Positions 6,986-16,304 of a stretch of 64,000 nt of DNA are shown here, in pieces (the first letter of the stretch is position 1; every line of letters starts with the position of its first letter). The translations under genes were made by a program, and so were the position numbers. The notes beneath the pieces were generated by a model, which worked only from the letters and a program-made list of their open reading frames with translations, was not told where the DNA came from and ran no database searches. This DNA comes from Streptomyces macrolidinus. Its GTDB lineage: Bacteria; Actinomycetota; Actinomycetes; Streptomycetales; Streptomycetaceae. The DNA lies in assembly GCF_023887685.1 (NCBI RefSeq), contig NZ_JAMWMR010000001.1, forward strand, positions 1 through 64,000, given 5' to 3'.

Positions 6986-9084
6986 GCCGCCCGCCCGTCG
7001 TCGAACTCGCAGAACACCGCCCGGAATCCGGCCCGCAGCCGCGCCGCCTCCTGGTCCCGCCAGCTCCCGGACGTGAACAGCCACGCCAGTTCCCGGTACG
7101 AGCGCGAGACATGGCCCGGCGCCGACGCGGTGATGTCGAGGTAGGCGCCCCGGCTCGCCGCGAACGCGCCCCAGTCGTCGGCGTGCACGACGATCGGCCG
7201 GTCCAGGTTGGCGTAGTCGAACATGAGGGCCGAGTAGTCCGTGACCAGGGCGTCCGAGGCGAGCATCACCTCCTCCACCCGCGGCTCGTCGGTGGCGTCG
7301 ACCACGATGCCCCGCCGGTGCAGCTCCGCCAGACCCATCCCGCGGGCCGGGCCGTCCGCGAGCGAAGGGTGCAGCCGTACGACGAGGGTGTGGCCCTCGC
7401 CGAGGTCCGCGGCGAACCGGGCCACGTCGAAGCGGTCCACATGGCCGCCCCGGACGTAGTCGCGGCGGGTCGGCGCGTACAGCACGACCGTGTGGTCCTC
7501 GGGGATGCCGTGCCGCGCCCGGAAGACCGCCCCGTCGCCCGGCTTCGCGTTCACCAGGACGTCGTTGCGGGGGCTGCCCGTGCGGGCCGAGGCGAAGTGG
7601 CAGGGGTAGGCGCGGTTCCAGACCAGCTCGGAGTGGCGGTTGGCGACCAGGCTGTGGTCCCAGCGGTCGGCGCGGCGCAGCATCTGCGGCACGTCGAACC
7701 CCTGCCGGGCGCCCGGCTTGCCCAGCAGATCGGCGCCCATGTACTTCAGCGGGGTGCCCTGATGGGTGTGGATATGGACGCTGCCCGGCCGTTTGGCCAC
7801 GTGCCAGGGCCAGTTGACGTTGTTGACGAAGTAGGTGGCCCGTGCGGTGATCTCGCGGAAGGCCAGGGAGTCGGGGGTGACGTACTCGATGTCCGAGGGC
7901 AGCTCGGCCGCCTGGTCCTCGCGGACCACCCACACACCCCGGATGTGCGGGGCGAGATCGCGTGCCGCGCGGTGCACGGCGGCCGGATCGCCGAGCACGC
8001 CCCGGTGCGAGAACGCCGAGTAGACCGCCAGGTTCGGGTCCAGGGACCGGTGTTCATGCGCCCAGGACCAGCCCCGCTTGAGCCGCCCGCCCGCCGCCGT
8101 GCGGGCCTGCCGGGCGCGCTTGCCGAGCGCACCGCCGACGGTGGCGGCCCGCTGCCGGGTCCGGTAGCGGACGTAACCGCCTTCCAGGACCCGCAGTTCG
8201 GCGGGCACCGGCTCGCGTGTGCGGTGCTTGCGGAACAGGTCGGCCGTGCGCCGGAAGAACTCCTCCTTGTCACGGGCGGGCAGTCGGTCCGGCTTGGCGA
8301 GGATGTCCAGACAGTGCTCGCCCATCTTGCGCTGCAAGTACGGGCGCCAGTCGGCCAGTTCGGGATGCGCGTCGACATACGCGAAGACCCGCTCGTACTG
8401 GTCGTGGACGTCGAAGTGCTTACGGCTGGTGGTGGACAGGATGTTGCCCTGGCGGCGCTGCCGGTAGTTCACACAGATCCGGTCGAGCGTCGCGATCCGC
8501 CGGGCGCTCAGCAGGGTGGGGAACGTCCAGGGCGTGTCCTCGTAGTAGCCGGGCGGGAAGCGGAAGCCGTGCGCGGTGACGTAGTCGCGGCGGTAGACCT
8601 TGTTCCACACCACCATCAGCAGTTCGAGGATCTCCGGGTACTCGGCCGCGGTGAAGGTCCCCGCACGCACCAGCACCTCGGCCAGGACGTTGCGCCGGGT
8701 GCCGCCCCACCAGTAGGTGCGGGCGTAGTCGAAGACGAGCACCTCGGGGTCGTCGGCCTCGTCCAGCCGGTCCGCGATCGCGCGCAGCGCGCCCGGGGTG
8801 AGCGTGTCGTCGCTGTCGAGGAAGAACAGGAAGTCCCCGGTGGCGTACGGCATTCCGGCGTTGCGGGCCCGGCCGAGACCGACGTTCTCGGGCAGGTGCA
8901 GCACCCGCACCCGCTCGTCGCGCTCCGCGTACGCGTCGAGGATCGCGCCACAGCCGTCGGGCGAGCAGTCGTCGACCGCGATCACCTCGAAGTCGGCGTA
9001 CGACTGCCCGAGCACCGAGTCGAGGCACTCGGCCAGGAAGCCCTGCACCTTGAAGACGGGGACGATGATGCTGAAGCGGGGCAC
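6883..9084 (-). CDS. GT2 glycosyltransferase / TagF-like glycerophosphotransferase fusion (copy 1)
   Basis: 733 residues, two domains. Residues 1-250 are a family 2 glycosyltransferase (MPRFSIIVPVFKVQ, VIAVDDCSPD, FFLDSDDTLTPGA). Residues 340-720 are a CDP-glycerol glycerophosphotransferase domain with VNNVNWP, QGTPLKYMG, VLYAPTRRDY, RLHPS and DYSALMFDYANLDRPIVV. In the usual HGTPLK motif the His is replaced by Gln here. Such fusions are thought to add sugar and polyol-phosphate units to wall teichoic acid-like polymers at the inner membrane. It is last of three tandem paralogues, 5 nt after copy 2. The final 103 bp overlap the convergent GT gene. Confidence 0.88.
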   Translation of the reverse strand: MPRFSIIVPVFKVQGFLAECLDSVLGQSYADFEVIAVDDCSPDGCGAILDAYAERDERVRVLHLPENVGLGRARNAGMPYATGDFLFFLDSDDTLTPGALRAIADRLDEADDPEVLVFDYARTYWWGGTRRNVLAEVLVRAGTFTAAEYPEILELLMVVWNKVYRRDYVTAHGFRFPPGYYEDTPWTFPTLLSARRIATLDRICVNYRQRRQGNILSTTSRKHFDVHDQYERVFAYVDAHPELADWRPYLQRKMGEHCLDILAKPDRLPARDKEEFFRRTADLFRKHRTREPVPAELRVLEGGYVRYRTRQRAATVGGALGKRARQARTAAGGRLKRGWSWAHEHRSLDPNLAVYSAFSHRGVLGDPAAVHRAARDLAPHIRGVWVVREDQAAELPSDIEYVTPDSLAFREITARATYFVNNVNWPWHVAKRPGSVHIHTHQGTPLKYMGADLLGKPGARQGFDVPQMLRRADRWDHSLVANRHSELVWNRAYPCHFASARTGSPRNDVLVNAKPGDGAVFRARHGIPEDHTVVLYAPTRRDYVRGGHVDRFDVARFAADLGEGHTLVVRLHPSLADGPARGMGLAELHRRGIVVDATDEPRVEEVMLASDALVTDYSALMFDYANLDRPIVVHADDWGAFAASRGAYLDITASAPGHVSRSYRELAWLFTSGSWRDQEAARLRAGFRAVFCEFDDGRAAQRVVRTLMLGESDGVEPASVPAPGGRDVLTGTR

Positions 9085-9089
9085 TGCGG

Positions 9090-11282
9090 TCAGCTCCTCA
9101 CGAAGGCGTGGGCCGGGGCCGGGATGCGCTCGGCGAGCGGGATCACGGGCGGGATCGACTCGGGCGGCTCACCGAGCAGCACCCGGCGTACGACGCGTTC
9201 GGCGGCGCGCCCGTCGTCGAAGGAGCAGAAGCGCTCCCGGAAGGCGGCGCGCAGCGCGGCGGCGGAGTCGTCCGCCCAGCCGCCGTCACGGAACACGGAC
9301 GCCAACTCCTCGGGTGTACACGCCACTTGACCGGGCGGGGCGGTCATCAGATCGAAGTAGACGCCGCGGGTCTCCCGGTAGACCTCCCAGTCGTCGGCGT
9401 ACACGACGATCGGCCGGTCCAGATTGGCGTAGTCGAACATGATCGACGAGTAGTCGGTGATCAGCGCGTCGGCGGCCAGGCAGATCTCCTCGGCGCGGCG
9501 ATGCCCGGTGACGTCGATGATCCGGCCGCTGCCGCGCGCGGTGCCCTGGTCGTAGAAGTAGTGGGCGCGCAGCAGGACGACGTAGTCGTCGCCGATCGCC
9601 TCGCAGAACGCCTCCAGATCCAGGCGCGCGTCGAAGCCGGTGCTGTAGTCGCGGTGCGTGGGCGCGTACAGGAGGGCCTTCTTGTCGTCGGGGACGCCCA
9701 GGTCGTGGCGGATGCGGGTGACGTCCTCGGCGGTCGCCGTGTAGAAGACGTCATTGCGCGGATACCCGTACTCGAGGGTCTCGTAAGCGCCCGGGAAGGC
9801 CCGCTCCCACATATGGGTGGAGTGCCGGTTGGAGGAGAGGTTGAAGTCCCAACGGTCCACGCGGGTCAGCAACTTGGTGAAGCTGCCGGACATGGACGCG
9901 ACCACCGGATACGTCGACTGGTCGACGCCCATCTTCTTCAGCGGCGTGCCGTGCTGGGTCTGCAGATGCACACTGCCGGGCCGTTTGACCACGGCGTCCG
10001 CGAAGTTGGCGTTGTTGACCAGGTACTTGGCGCGGGCGAGCAGGTCCCAGGCGGCATGGCTGCCGAGCACCGCGTACTCGACGTCCTTCGGCACGCTGTC
10101 CACCGCGTCCCGCTCGACCAGGAACACCGAGCGGATGTGCGGGGCGAGTTCACGCGCCTTGGCGTGGATCGCGGCCGGGTTGCAGGTGTAGCCGCGGCCC
10201 CAGTACGCGCAGTACACGGCGAGGTTCTCGTCCAGCGGGCGGCGCAGTCGCAGCGCGTACCGGGCGCGGGTGCGCACCATGCGCGGCACCGGGGCGCGCT
10301 TCACGGCCTTCGCCGTGCCCTGGTTGAGGGAGCGCAGCGCGTGGAACGCGGTGTAGGCGCCGGACGCGAGCAGCCGGTGCTGCACCCCGACGCTGCCCGC
10401 GGGCGGCCGGTACCCGGCCGGGCGGTGGCGGCGGTAGAGGAGGCCCGCCCGGCGGAAGAAGGCCCGGCGCAGCCGCACCGGCAGCCGCTCGGGGCGGGTC
10501 GCGGTGCGCAGGACGACGGAGAAGAGCTGCTCGAAGAGCGGCCCGAACCGGTGGGCGGGCAGGGCGAGTTCGGCGGCTCGTGTGAGGACCAGCTCCACCT
10601 GGTCGAGCAGATCGAGCTGGTGCTCACCGGGGCTGTGCAGCTCGCTGCCCTGCCGACGCAGCAGATGCCGTACGCAGACCGAGCGCAGCAGCGCCACGCT
10701 CTCCGCGGCGAGGGTGACCAGACCGCCCCAGCCGATGTCGGTGAAGTGGCCTGAGGAGAAGGTCAGTCGGTGCTCGGTGACGAACGCGCGGCGGTACACG
10801 GCGCTCCACACCGGGACCGACACACCGGTCACGTCCGGGGCGAGGCCCGGCGCGAAGGCCCCGTCGGGCGCTCGGCCCAGCGGGGGCGTGGTCGTCTCGG
10901 CGTCCCACCAGTGGACCCGCTCGTGGTCGACGTAGAGGACGTCCACCTCGCCGATCGCCGCCAGGCGCGCGTCGATCGCGGCCAGGGCGCCGGGCGCGAG
11001 GGTGTCGTCGCCGTCGAGGAACAGCAGATACGTGCCCCGCGCCGCCCCCATCCCGGTGGTGCGGGCCACGCCCGTGCCGCCGGAGGGCGGCGAGGTGAGC
11101 GGGACGACCCGGCTGTGCCGCTCGGCGTACGCGGCGGCGACCGTGCCCGCCGGGGAGTCCGGCGCGTCACAGACCAGGATCAGCTCGAAGTCGCCGCAGG
11201 ACTGGGCGAGAACCGAGTCCAGCGCCTGGGACAGACGGTCGGCGACACCGAAGGCGGGGACGATGATGCTGAAGCGCGGCAT
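9090..11282 (-). CDS. GT2 glycosyltransferase / TagF-like glycerophosphotransferase fusion (copy 2)
   Basis: 730 residues. The GT2 domain (MPRFSIIVPAFGVADRLSQA, LFLDGDDTLAPGA) is more divergent than in the flanking copies: the usual VDD..PD is VCDAPDS. The C-terminal TagF-like domain is the most canonical of the three, with QHGTPLKKMG keeping the conserved His, LLYAPTHRDYSTG, LLRAHYF and DYSSIMFDYANLDRPIVVYADD. It lies 5 nt upstream of copy 1 and 59 nt downstream of copy 3 in one operon. Likely role is polymerisation or priming of a polyol-phosphate wall polymer exported by TagGH; exact substrate is inference. Confidence 0.88.
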   Translation of the reverse strand: MPRFSIIVPAFGVADRLSQALDSVLAQSCGDFELILVCDAPDSPAGTVAAAYAERHSRVVPLTSPPSGGTGVARTTGMGAARGTYLLFLDGDDTLAPGALAAIDARLAAIGEVDVLYVDHERVHWWDAETTTPPLGRAPDGAFAPGLAPDVTGVSVPVWSAVYRRAFVTEHRLTFSSGHFTDIGWGGLVTLAAESVALLRSVCVRHLLRRQGSELHSPGEHQLDLLDQVELVLTRAAELALPAHRFGPLFEQLFSVVLRTATRPERLPVRLRRAFFRRAGLLYRRHRPAGYRPPAGSVGVQHRLLASGAYTAFHALRSLNQGTAKAVKRAPVPRMVRTRARYALRLRRPLDENLAVYCAYWGRGYTCNPAAIHAKARELAPHIRSVFLVERDAVDSVPKDVEYAVLGSHAAWDLLARAKYLVNNANFADAVVKRPGSVHLQTQHGTPLKKMGVDQSTYPVVASMSGSFTKLLTRVDRWDFNLSSNRHSTHMWERAFPGAYETLEYGYPRNDVFYTATAEDVTRIRHDLGVPDDKKALLYAPTHRDYSTGFDARLDLEAFCEAIGDDYVVLLRAHYFYDQGTARGSGRIIDVTGHRRAEEICLAADALITDYSSIMFDYANLDRPIVVYADDWEVYRETRGVYFDLMTAPPGQVACTPEELASVFRDGGWADDSAAALRAAFRERFCSFDDGRAAERVVRRVLLGEPPESIPPVIPLAERIPAPAHAFVRS

Positions 11283-11341
11283 TCCGGTCTTTCGGGAAGG
11301 AGAGGCGGGCAGGACGGACGGGACGGAGCGGCGGGCGAGGA

Positions 11342-13615
11342 TCAGAGGCGTTCGACGAGCGGCACGGGGCCGCCCGCCCGCGGAACGGCCGGGAACGGGG
11401 CGTCCGTTCGGCCCGCGAGGTCGGACGGGGCGGGGCGGCGGTCGGCCAGGGGCACGAGCGCGGGCTGCCAGGCGTTCGGCCCGTGCAGGACCCGGCGCAC
11501 GATCCGCTCGGCGGCGCGCCCGTCGTCATGCGGGCAGAAGCGCTCGCGGAACCGGGACCGCAGATGCGCCGACCGCGAGCCGCACCAGTGCCCCGTCTCG
11601 AAGATGTCGATCAGCTCGTCCTCGTCCCGCGCGATCGCGCCCGGCGGGGTCTCCCGCAGGTCGAGGCAGGTGCCGCGGGTCGCCTCGTACACCTCCTCGT
11701 CGTCGGCGTACACCACGATCGGCCGGTCGAGGTGGGCGTAGTCGAACATCAGGGCGGAGTAGTCGGTGATCAGGACGTCGGCGGCCAGGCAGAGCTGCTC
11801 GACGCTCGGGTGGTCGCTGACGTCGATCAGCCGCTCCCCGTCCGTCATCCGCTCCCCGTCCGTCCGGATCAGCGGCTCGCCGTACGAGGGGTGGGCGCGG
11901 GTCAGCAGGACGAAGTGCGGGCCGAGCCGGTCGAGGAACCGCTCCAGGTCGAGGGCCCGGCGCTGGCCGTGGCAGTAGTCGCGGTACGTCGGCGCGTACA
12001 GGATCGCGACGGCGCCGTCCGGGACGCCGAGCGACCGCCGCTGCCGGGCCACGTCCGCCGAGGTCGCCGTGAGCAGGACGTCGTCGCGGGGGAGCCCGTA
12101 CTCCAGCGTCGTGTACCCGGCGGGGAAGGCGCGCTCCCAGACGAGGGTGGAGTGGCGGTTCGCGGACAGGACGTAGTCCCAGGTGTCGGCCGCGCGCAGC
12201 ATCCGCTCGAAGTCCGTGCCGCGTGAGACGGCCGGGCGGTCCCTGAGGTCCAGGCCCAGGCGCTTGAGCGGGGTGCCCCGCCCGGTCTGGATCACGATCT
12301 GGCCGGGACGCTTGACCATTCGCTCGTCGAAGTCGGCGTTGTGGACGAGGTACGTGGAACGGGCGAGCGCCGTCCAGTACGCCGCCGAGCCGGGCCGCAG
12401 AGCGCGGGTGGCGGCCGGGAGCGTGGCGTGGTGCTCGGGGCGCGCGATCCACGCGGTGCGGATCTGCGGGGCCAGGGCGCGGAACGCGGCCTCCAGCGCG
12501 GCCGGGTCGCTGCCGTACGCGCCCCCCGCGTCCCGCGTGAACACGGCCCGGTCCGCGCGCAGCGGCAGGCGGAGCTGGACGCGGTAGTGCAGTCGGAGCG
12601 CCGCCGCGGCCAGCGCGTGCCTCGCCGCCCTGACCCGGCGGCCCGCCCCCCGCGCGCAGCGGGACGCCAGGGACAGCAGGCGGTAGGCGCGGTGGGCGCC
12701 GAGACGGACCAGCAGATGGCGCGGGCGCGTACGGGCACCGGGCACCCGGTGGCGGCGGTAGTGCGCGCGGGCTTGGCGCAGGAACTCGGCGTGGCTGCCG
12801 CGGGGCAGTCGGCCGCGCCGGACGAAGACCGTGGCCAGATGGTCGACCATGCGCTCGAACAACACCCGCCGCCAGGGGGCGAGTTCGGGGTGCGCGTCGA
12901 GATACGCGAAGACCCGGTCGTACTGGTCGAAGACGTCGAAGTGCTTGCGGCTGGTCGAGCCGAGGATGCTGCCCTGGCGGCGCTGACGGTAGTGGACGCA
13001 GACCCGGTCCAGGGTGGCGACGGTGTCGGCGCTCAGCAGCACCGGGAACGTCCAGGGCGTGTCCTCGTAGTAGCCGGGCGGGAAGGTGAAGCCTCGGCGC
13101 TCGACGAAGTCACGGCGGTAGGCCTTGTTCCACACCACCATCAGCAGCGACAGGAGCGCGGGGCGGTCGTCCAGCCGGAAGGGTGCGGGACCGTCCTCGG
13201 CGAGCAGGCCCGCGAGTTGGTTGCGGGCCGTCCTGCCCGTCCAGTAGGTGCGGGCGTAGTCGAAGACCAGGACGTCGGGGTCGGCGGTGGCCGCGAGACG
13301 GTCGGCGATGCCCTGGAGCGCGCCCGGGGTCAGGGTGTCGTCGCCGTCGAGGAAGAGGAGGTAGTCCCCGCTCGCCAGTTCGAGGCCCGCGTTGCGGGCG
13401 CGGCCGAGCCCCACGTTCTCCGGCAGATGCAGCGGGCGGACGCGGGGGTCGCGGGCGGCCAGCTCGTCGATGATCGCGCCGCAGGCGTCGGGGGAGTGGT
13501 CGTCGACCGCGATCACCTCGAGGTCCGCGTACGACTGCTCCAGCACGGATGTGAGGCATTCCCCGAGGTACGCCTGGACCTTGTACGCGGGAACGATGAC
13601 ACTGAACCTGGGCAA
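11342..13615 (-). CDS. GT2 glycosyltransferase / TagF-like glycerophosphotransferase fusion (copy 3)
   Basis: 757 residues if started at TTG 13615, chosen because it gives LPRFSVIVPAYKVQ, aligned exactly with the MPRFSIIVP starts of the two paralogues. The reading frame stays open much further upstream, but that part is antisense-like shadow under the ABC permease gene. The GT2 domain (VDDHSPD, LFLDGDDTLTPGA) is closest to copy 1. The TagF-like domain has GRGTPLKRLG, so Arg replaces the conserved His of HGTP, with YAPTYRDYCHG, RAHPSYG and DYSALMFDYAHLDRPIVVYADD. A Pro/Ala-rich tail follows. First gene of the three-fusion operon. Confidence 0.85.
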   Translation of the reverse strand: MPRFSVIVPAYKVQAYLGECLTSVLEQSYADLEVIAVDDHSPDACGAIIDELAARDPRVRPLHLPENVGLGRARNAGLELASGDYLLFLDGDDTLTPGALQGIADRLAATADPDVLVFDYARTYWTGRTARNQLAGLLAEDGPAPFRLDDRPALLSLLMVVWNKAYRRDFVERRGFTFPPGYYEDTPWTFPVLLSADTVATLDRVCVHYRQRRQGSILGSTSRKHFDVFDQYDRVFAYLDAHPELAPWRRVLFERMVDHLATVFVRRGRLPRGSHAEFLRQARAHYRRHRVPGARTRPRHLLVRLGAHRAYRLLSLASRCARGAGRRVRAARHALAAAALRLHYRVQLRLPLRADRAVFTRDAGGAYGSDPAALEAAFRALAPQIRTAWIARPEHHATLPAATRALRPGSAAYWTALARSTYLVHNADFDERMVKRPGQIVIQTGRGTPLKRLGLDLRDRPAVSRGTDFERMLRAADTWDYVLSANRHSTLVWERAFPAGYTTLEYGLPRDDVLLTATSADVARQRRSLGVPDGAVAILYAPTYRDYCHGQRRALDLERFLDRLGPHFVLLTRAHPSYGEPLIRTDGERMTDGERLIDVSDHPSVEQLCLAADVLITDYSALMFDYAHLDRPIVVYADDEEVYEATRGTCLDLRETPPGAIARDEDELIDIFETGHWCGSRSAHLRSRFRERFCPHDDGRAAERIVRRVLHGPNAWQPALVPLADRRPAPSDLAGRTDAPFPAVPRAGGPVPLVERL

Positions 13616-13733
13616 GGGGCATCCATGGGATCGGCACGGGCCATACTGCCCCGAAAACGGCCGATGGAGTGGTTTGGTTACGCCGGGCGCGGCATGTAGG
13701 GGAGCCCCGCCGTAAACCCCCAGGTGGGCGACG

Positions 13734-13762
13734 AGGGGTGGGCCGCGCCGCGACCCACCCCT
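13734..13762 (-). terminator. Terminator hairpin of the sugar ABC operon
   Basis: Arms AGGGGTGGG (13734-13742) and CCCACCCCT (13754-13762) around an 11-nt GC-rich loop, just past the last permease gene on the minus strand. Confidence 0.6.
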
Positions 13763-13782
13763 GAACTGCCGTGCGGCAACCG

Positions 13783-14682
13783 CTACTTGACGGCGCCTGC
13801 CATGACGCCCGAGACGAACTGCCGCTGGAAGGCGAAGAACACGGCCAGCGGGATGACCATCGACAGGAACGCGCCCGGCGCCAGCACGTCGATGTTGTTG
13901 CCGAACTGCCGTACCTGGGTCTGCAACGCCACCGTGATCGGCTGGCTGTCGGACTTGGTGAACACCAGGGCGACCAGCATGTCGTTCCACACCCACAGGA
14001 ACTGGAAGATGCCGAGACTCGCGATCGCGGGACCGCCGAGCGGCAGCACGACCCGGGTGAACAGCCGCAGTTCGCCCGCGCCGTCGAGCCGGGCCGCCTC
14101 CAGCAGCTCCCGGGGGATCTCCGCGAAGAAGTTCCGCAGCAGGAACACCGCGAAGGGCAGGCCGAAGCCCGTGTGGAAGAGGATCACCCCGAGGACCGAG
14201 CCGAACAGCCCGATCTTGCCGAACAGTTCGGCGATCGGGATGAGCGCCACCTGGACGGGGACGACCAGCAGGCCGACCACCGCGAGGAACCACCAGTCGC
14301 GGCCCGGGAACTCCATCCAGGCGAAGGCGTAGCCCGCGAGCGCGCCGACGACCACCACCAGGAGGGTCGCGGGCACGGTGATCAGGAGCGTGTTCACCAG
14401 GGAGTGGGTGATGTCGCTGTTCTCCAGCAGCTTCTCGTAGCTCTGGAAGGTGAGTTGCGAGGGCTTGCCGAAGACCGTCCACCAGCCGGACGCGCTCATG
14501 TCGGACGGCTTGCGCAGCGAGCCCAGCAGCAGACCGATCGTCGGCACCAGCCAGAACAGACCGACCAGGACGAGGACGACGCGCAGCAGCCCGCCGCTGA
14601 CACCTTGCGCGAGCCGCGCGCCATAGGACCGCCGCGCCTTGACGACGGTGACGGGCGCCTGAGCGCGAGTGTCCGTGGTCAT
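13783..14682 (-). CDS. Carbohydrate ABC transporter permease (MalG-like)
   Basis: 299 residues with six membrane segments; inner-membrane half of a sugar importer. The EAA loop EIPRELLEAARLDGAGELRLFTRVVLPL contacts the shared ATPase. ATG 14682 overlaps the stop of the upstream permease by 4 nt (ATGA), so translation is coupled. Last gene of the operon lipoprotein-permease-permease; no ATPase gene is present, as is common in Streptomyces where a multitask ATPase (MsiK) serves several importers. Substrate is unknown but the family carries mono- to oligosaccharides. Confidence 0.92.
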   Translation of the reverse strand: MTTDTRAQAPVTVVKARRSYGARLAQGVSGGLLRVVLVLVGLFWLVPTIGLLLGSLRKPSDMSASGWWTVFGKPSQLTFQSYEKLLENSDITHSLVNTLLITVPATLLVVVVGALAGYAFAWMEFPGRDWWFLAVVGLLVVPVQVALIPIAELFGKIGLFGSVLGVILFHTGFGLPFAVFLLRNFFAEIPRELLEAARLDGAGELRLFTRVVLPLGGPAIASLGIFQFLWVWNDMLVALVFTKSDSQPITVALQTQVRQFGNNIDVLAPGAFLSMVIPLAVFFAFQRQFVSGVMAGAVK

Positions 14683-16019
14683 CGCCGCACCTCCCGCCGC
14701 AGCCTGCGCATATTGAAGAGCATCACCGGGATGACGAGCAGCAGCAGGAACACCGCGATCGCGCTCGCGACACCCGGCTGGTCCTCCGAGAAGCCCTTGC
14801 GGTACAGCTCCAGGGCCAGCACGTTCGCGTCGTGTTCGGAGGAGCCCGGCGGGATGATGAAGACCAGGTCGAAGATCTTCAGCACGTTGATCATCAGCGT
14901 GACGGTGACGACCGCGAGCACGGGGGCCAGCAGGGGCACGGTGACCCGGCGGAACACCTGCCACTCGCCCGCGCCGTCCACCCGCGCCGCCTCCAGCAGC
15001 TCCCGTGGCACGCTCGCGAGTCCGGCCCCGATCAGCACCATCGCGAAACCGGCCCACATCCAGACGTACGCGCCGATGACGGCCGGGGTCACGAGCGTCG
15101 GCCCGAGCCACTCGACGCCGTTGTACGGCTCCTTGAAGTTGCTTGCCGGAAGCCGCAGTCGGGCCCCGTCCGCGGCGGCCGGGAGCGTGAACGTGCCGTC
15201 GGCCGCGGCCGTGGTGGAGGCGACCACCTCGCCGCCCTTCACCGCCTCGATCCGCATGCCCGCGTAGCCCTGCTCGGAGGCGTCCACCGCGCCCAGCGTC
15301 CCGACGCCCTTGCCGCGGGTGAAGTCCTGCCAGGCCGTGCCGGTGACCTTCCCCGGCTCGGGCTTCGCCCGCACGGCCCGCTCGCTGCTCTTGGGCATGG
15401 TGTCGGGCGCCACCCCCACGAGCGGCAGCGCGACCGACTGGCCGGTGTGCACGGGCGAGGTGGTGACGAAGCCGCCCTGGTCGGGTGCGAGGGGAGAGCG
15501 GCGGCCGGGGTGCGCGTTCGGGAACGCCGACGACTCGGCGAACGTGTCGTGGACGCCCACCCACACCGCGTTGAGGACCCCCTTGTCCGGGTCGGCGTCG
15601 TACACCAGCCGGAAGATGATCCCCGCGGCGAGCATCGAGATCGCCATCGGCATGAAGACGACCAGCTTGAACGCCGTTCCCCAGCGCACCCGTTCGGTCA
15701 GCACCGCGAAGATCAGGCCCAGCGCGGTCGACACGGTCGGCGCGAGCACGACCCAGATGACGGTGTTCTTCAGGGCGGTGCGGACGCTGTCGTCCGTGAA
15801 CAGGGCCCGGTAGTTGTCGAATCCGGCGAAGGCGTCGCCGCTGCGGTCGAGGAAGCTGCGGACCAGCGAGTACCCGATCGGGTAGACCACGAGCGCGCCG
15901 AGCAGCACCAGGGCCGGCAGCAGGAAGAGGGCTGCCACGGCCTTACGGGTGCCGGTCACGCTCTTGCGCGTACGGGCCTCGGGCGCCGGAGCGGAGCCCG
16001 AGGCCGTGACCGACGTCAT
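14679..16019 (-). CDS. Carbohydrate ABC transporter permease (MalF-like) with inserted extracytoplasmic domain
   Basis: 446 residues, about 150 more than usual for this family. Membrane segments lie before residue 140 and after 310; between them, about residues 150-310 form a hydrophilic insertion ending in a carboxypeptidase-regulatory-like beta fold (AGMRIEAVKGGEVVAST, then ADGTFTLPA). The EAA loop VPRELLEAARVDGAGEW is at about 337-353. ATG 16019 has GAGGAG 6 nt upstream. Topologically the insertion resembles the periplasmic P2 loop of MalF, which touches the binding protein, but the sequence is different. A docking role for the lipoprotein is inference. Confidence 0.9.
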   Translation of the reverse strand: MTSVTASGSAPAPEARTRKSVTGTRKAVAALFLLPALVLLGALVVYPIGYSLVRSFLDRSGDAFAGFDNYRALFTDDSVRTALKNTVIWVVLAPTVSTALGLIFAVLTERVRWGTAFKLVVFMPMAISMLAAGIIFRLVYDADPDKGVLNAVWVGVHDTFAESSAFPNAHPGRRSPLAPDQGGFVTTSPVHTGQSVALPLVGVAPDTMPKSSERAVRAKPEPGKVTGTAWQDFTRGKGVGTLGAVDASEQGYAGMRIEAVKGGEVVASTTAAADGTFTLPAAADGARLRLPASNFKEPYNGVEWLGPTLVTPAVIGAYVWMWAGFAMVLIGAGLASVPRELLEAARVDGAGEWQVFRRVTVPLLAPVLAVVTVTLMINVLKIFDLVFIIPPGSSEHDANVLALELYRKGFSEDQPGVASAIAVFLLLLVIPVMLFNMRRLRREVRR

Positions 16020-16188
16020 CTGGAACTCCTCGTGTGGAGGCGGTGCGCGGCACTGCGGCTTCTCCCCGCACGGCAATGCCATCTTCTGGTACGTGCACCT
16101 CGCCCATCCGGCGCGACAACCAAGCACTGGGTGGGCCTACCGCCGGGCTGGCGGGATGTCAGGTCTGTGGAGCTGGCGTAAGACCGAT

Positions 16189-16266
16189 GGATGGCACACC
16201 ATCCCTTGCCGTTGATCCGGGTCGGCTGCTGTCGACGAAGCAGAAGGCTCAACCCGCGAGGGTTGA
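16189..16266 (-). promoter_or_regulatory. Three tandem hairpins between binding-protein and permease genes
   Basis: In the 285-nt gap between lipoprotein and permease genes: GGATGG/CCATCC around CACA (16189-16204), CTGCT/AGCAG around 8 nt (16226-16243), and TCAACCC/GGGTTGA around GCGA (16249-16266), all with perfect arms. They would form in the operon mRNA just after the binding-protein stop, where stem-loops commonly stabilise the upstream message or reduce read-through to the permeases. Confidence 0.6.
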
Positions 16267-16304
16267 ATCCCTCTGTTCCACATGGGGGAGAAGTCAAGCC
16301 CCGC

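Noticed and set aside
5339..7933. 864-codon open frame on the minus strand
   Set aside because: Low-complexity Arg/Gly/Pro translation opposite two well-supported genes; typical high-GC shadow.
13616..14482. Extension of the third GT2-TagF gene upstream to 14482
   Set aside because: The open frame is only a shadow of the permease gene on the same strand; paralogues start at MPRFS, matching TTG 13615.
16226..16287. tRNA-like fragment (5-bp anticodon-like stem, T-arm-like GGTTGAATCC)
   Set aside because: The T loop lacks one base, the anticodon loop has eight, and no 5' acceptor strand pairs with TGTTCCA. Better read as mRNA hairpins.
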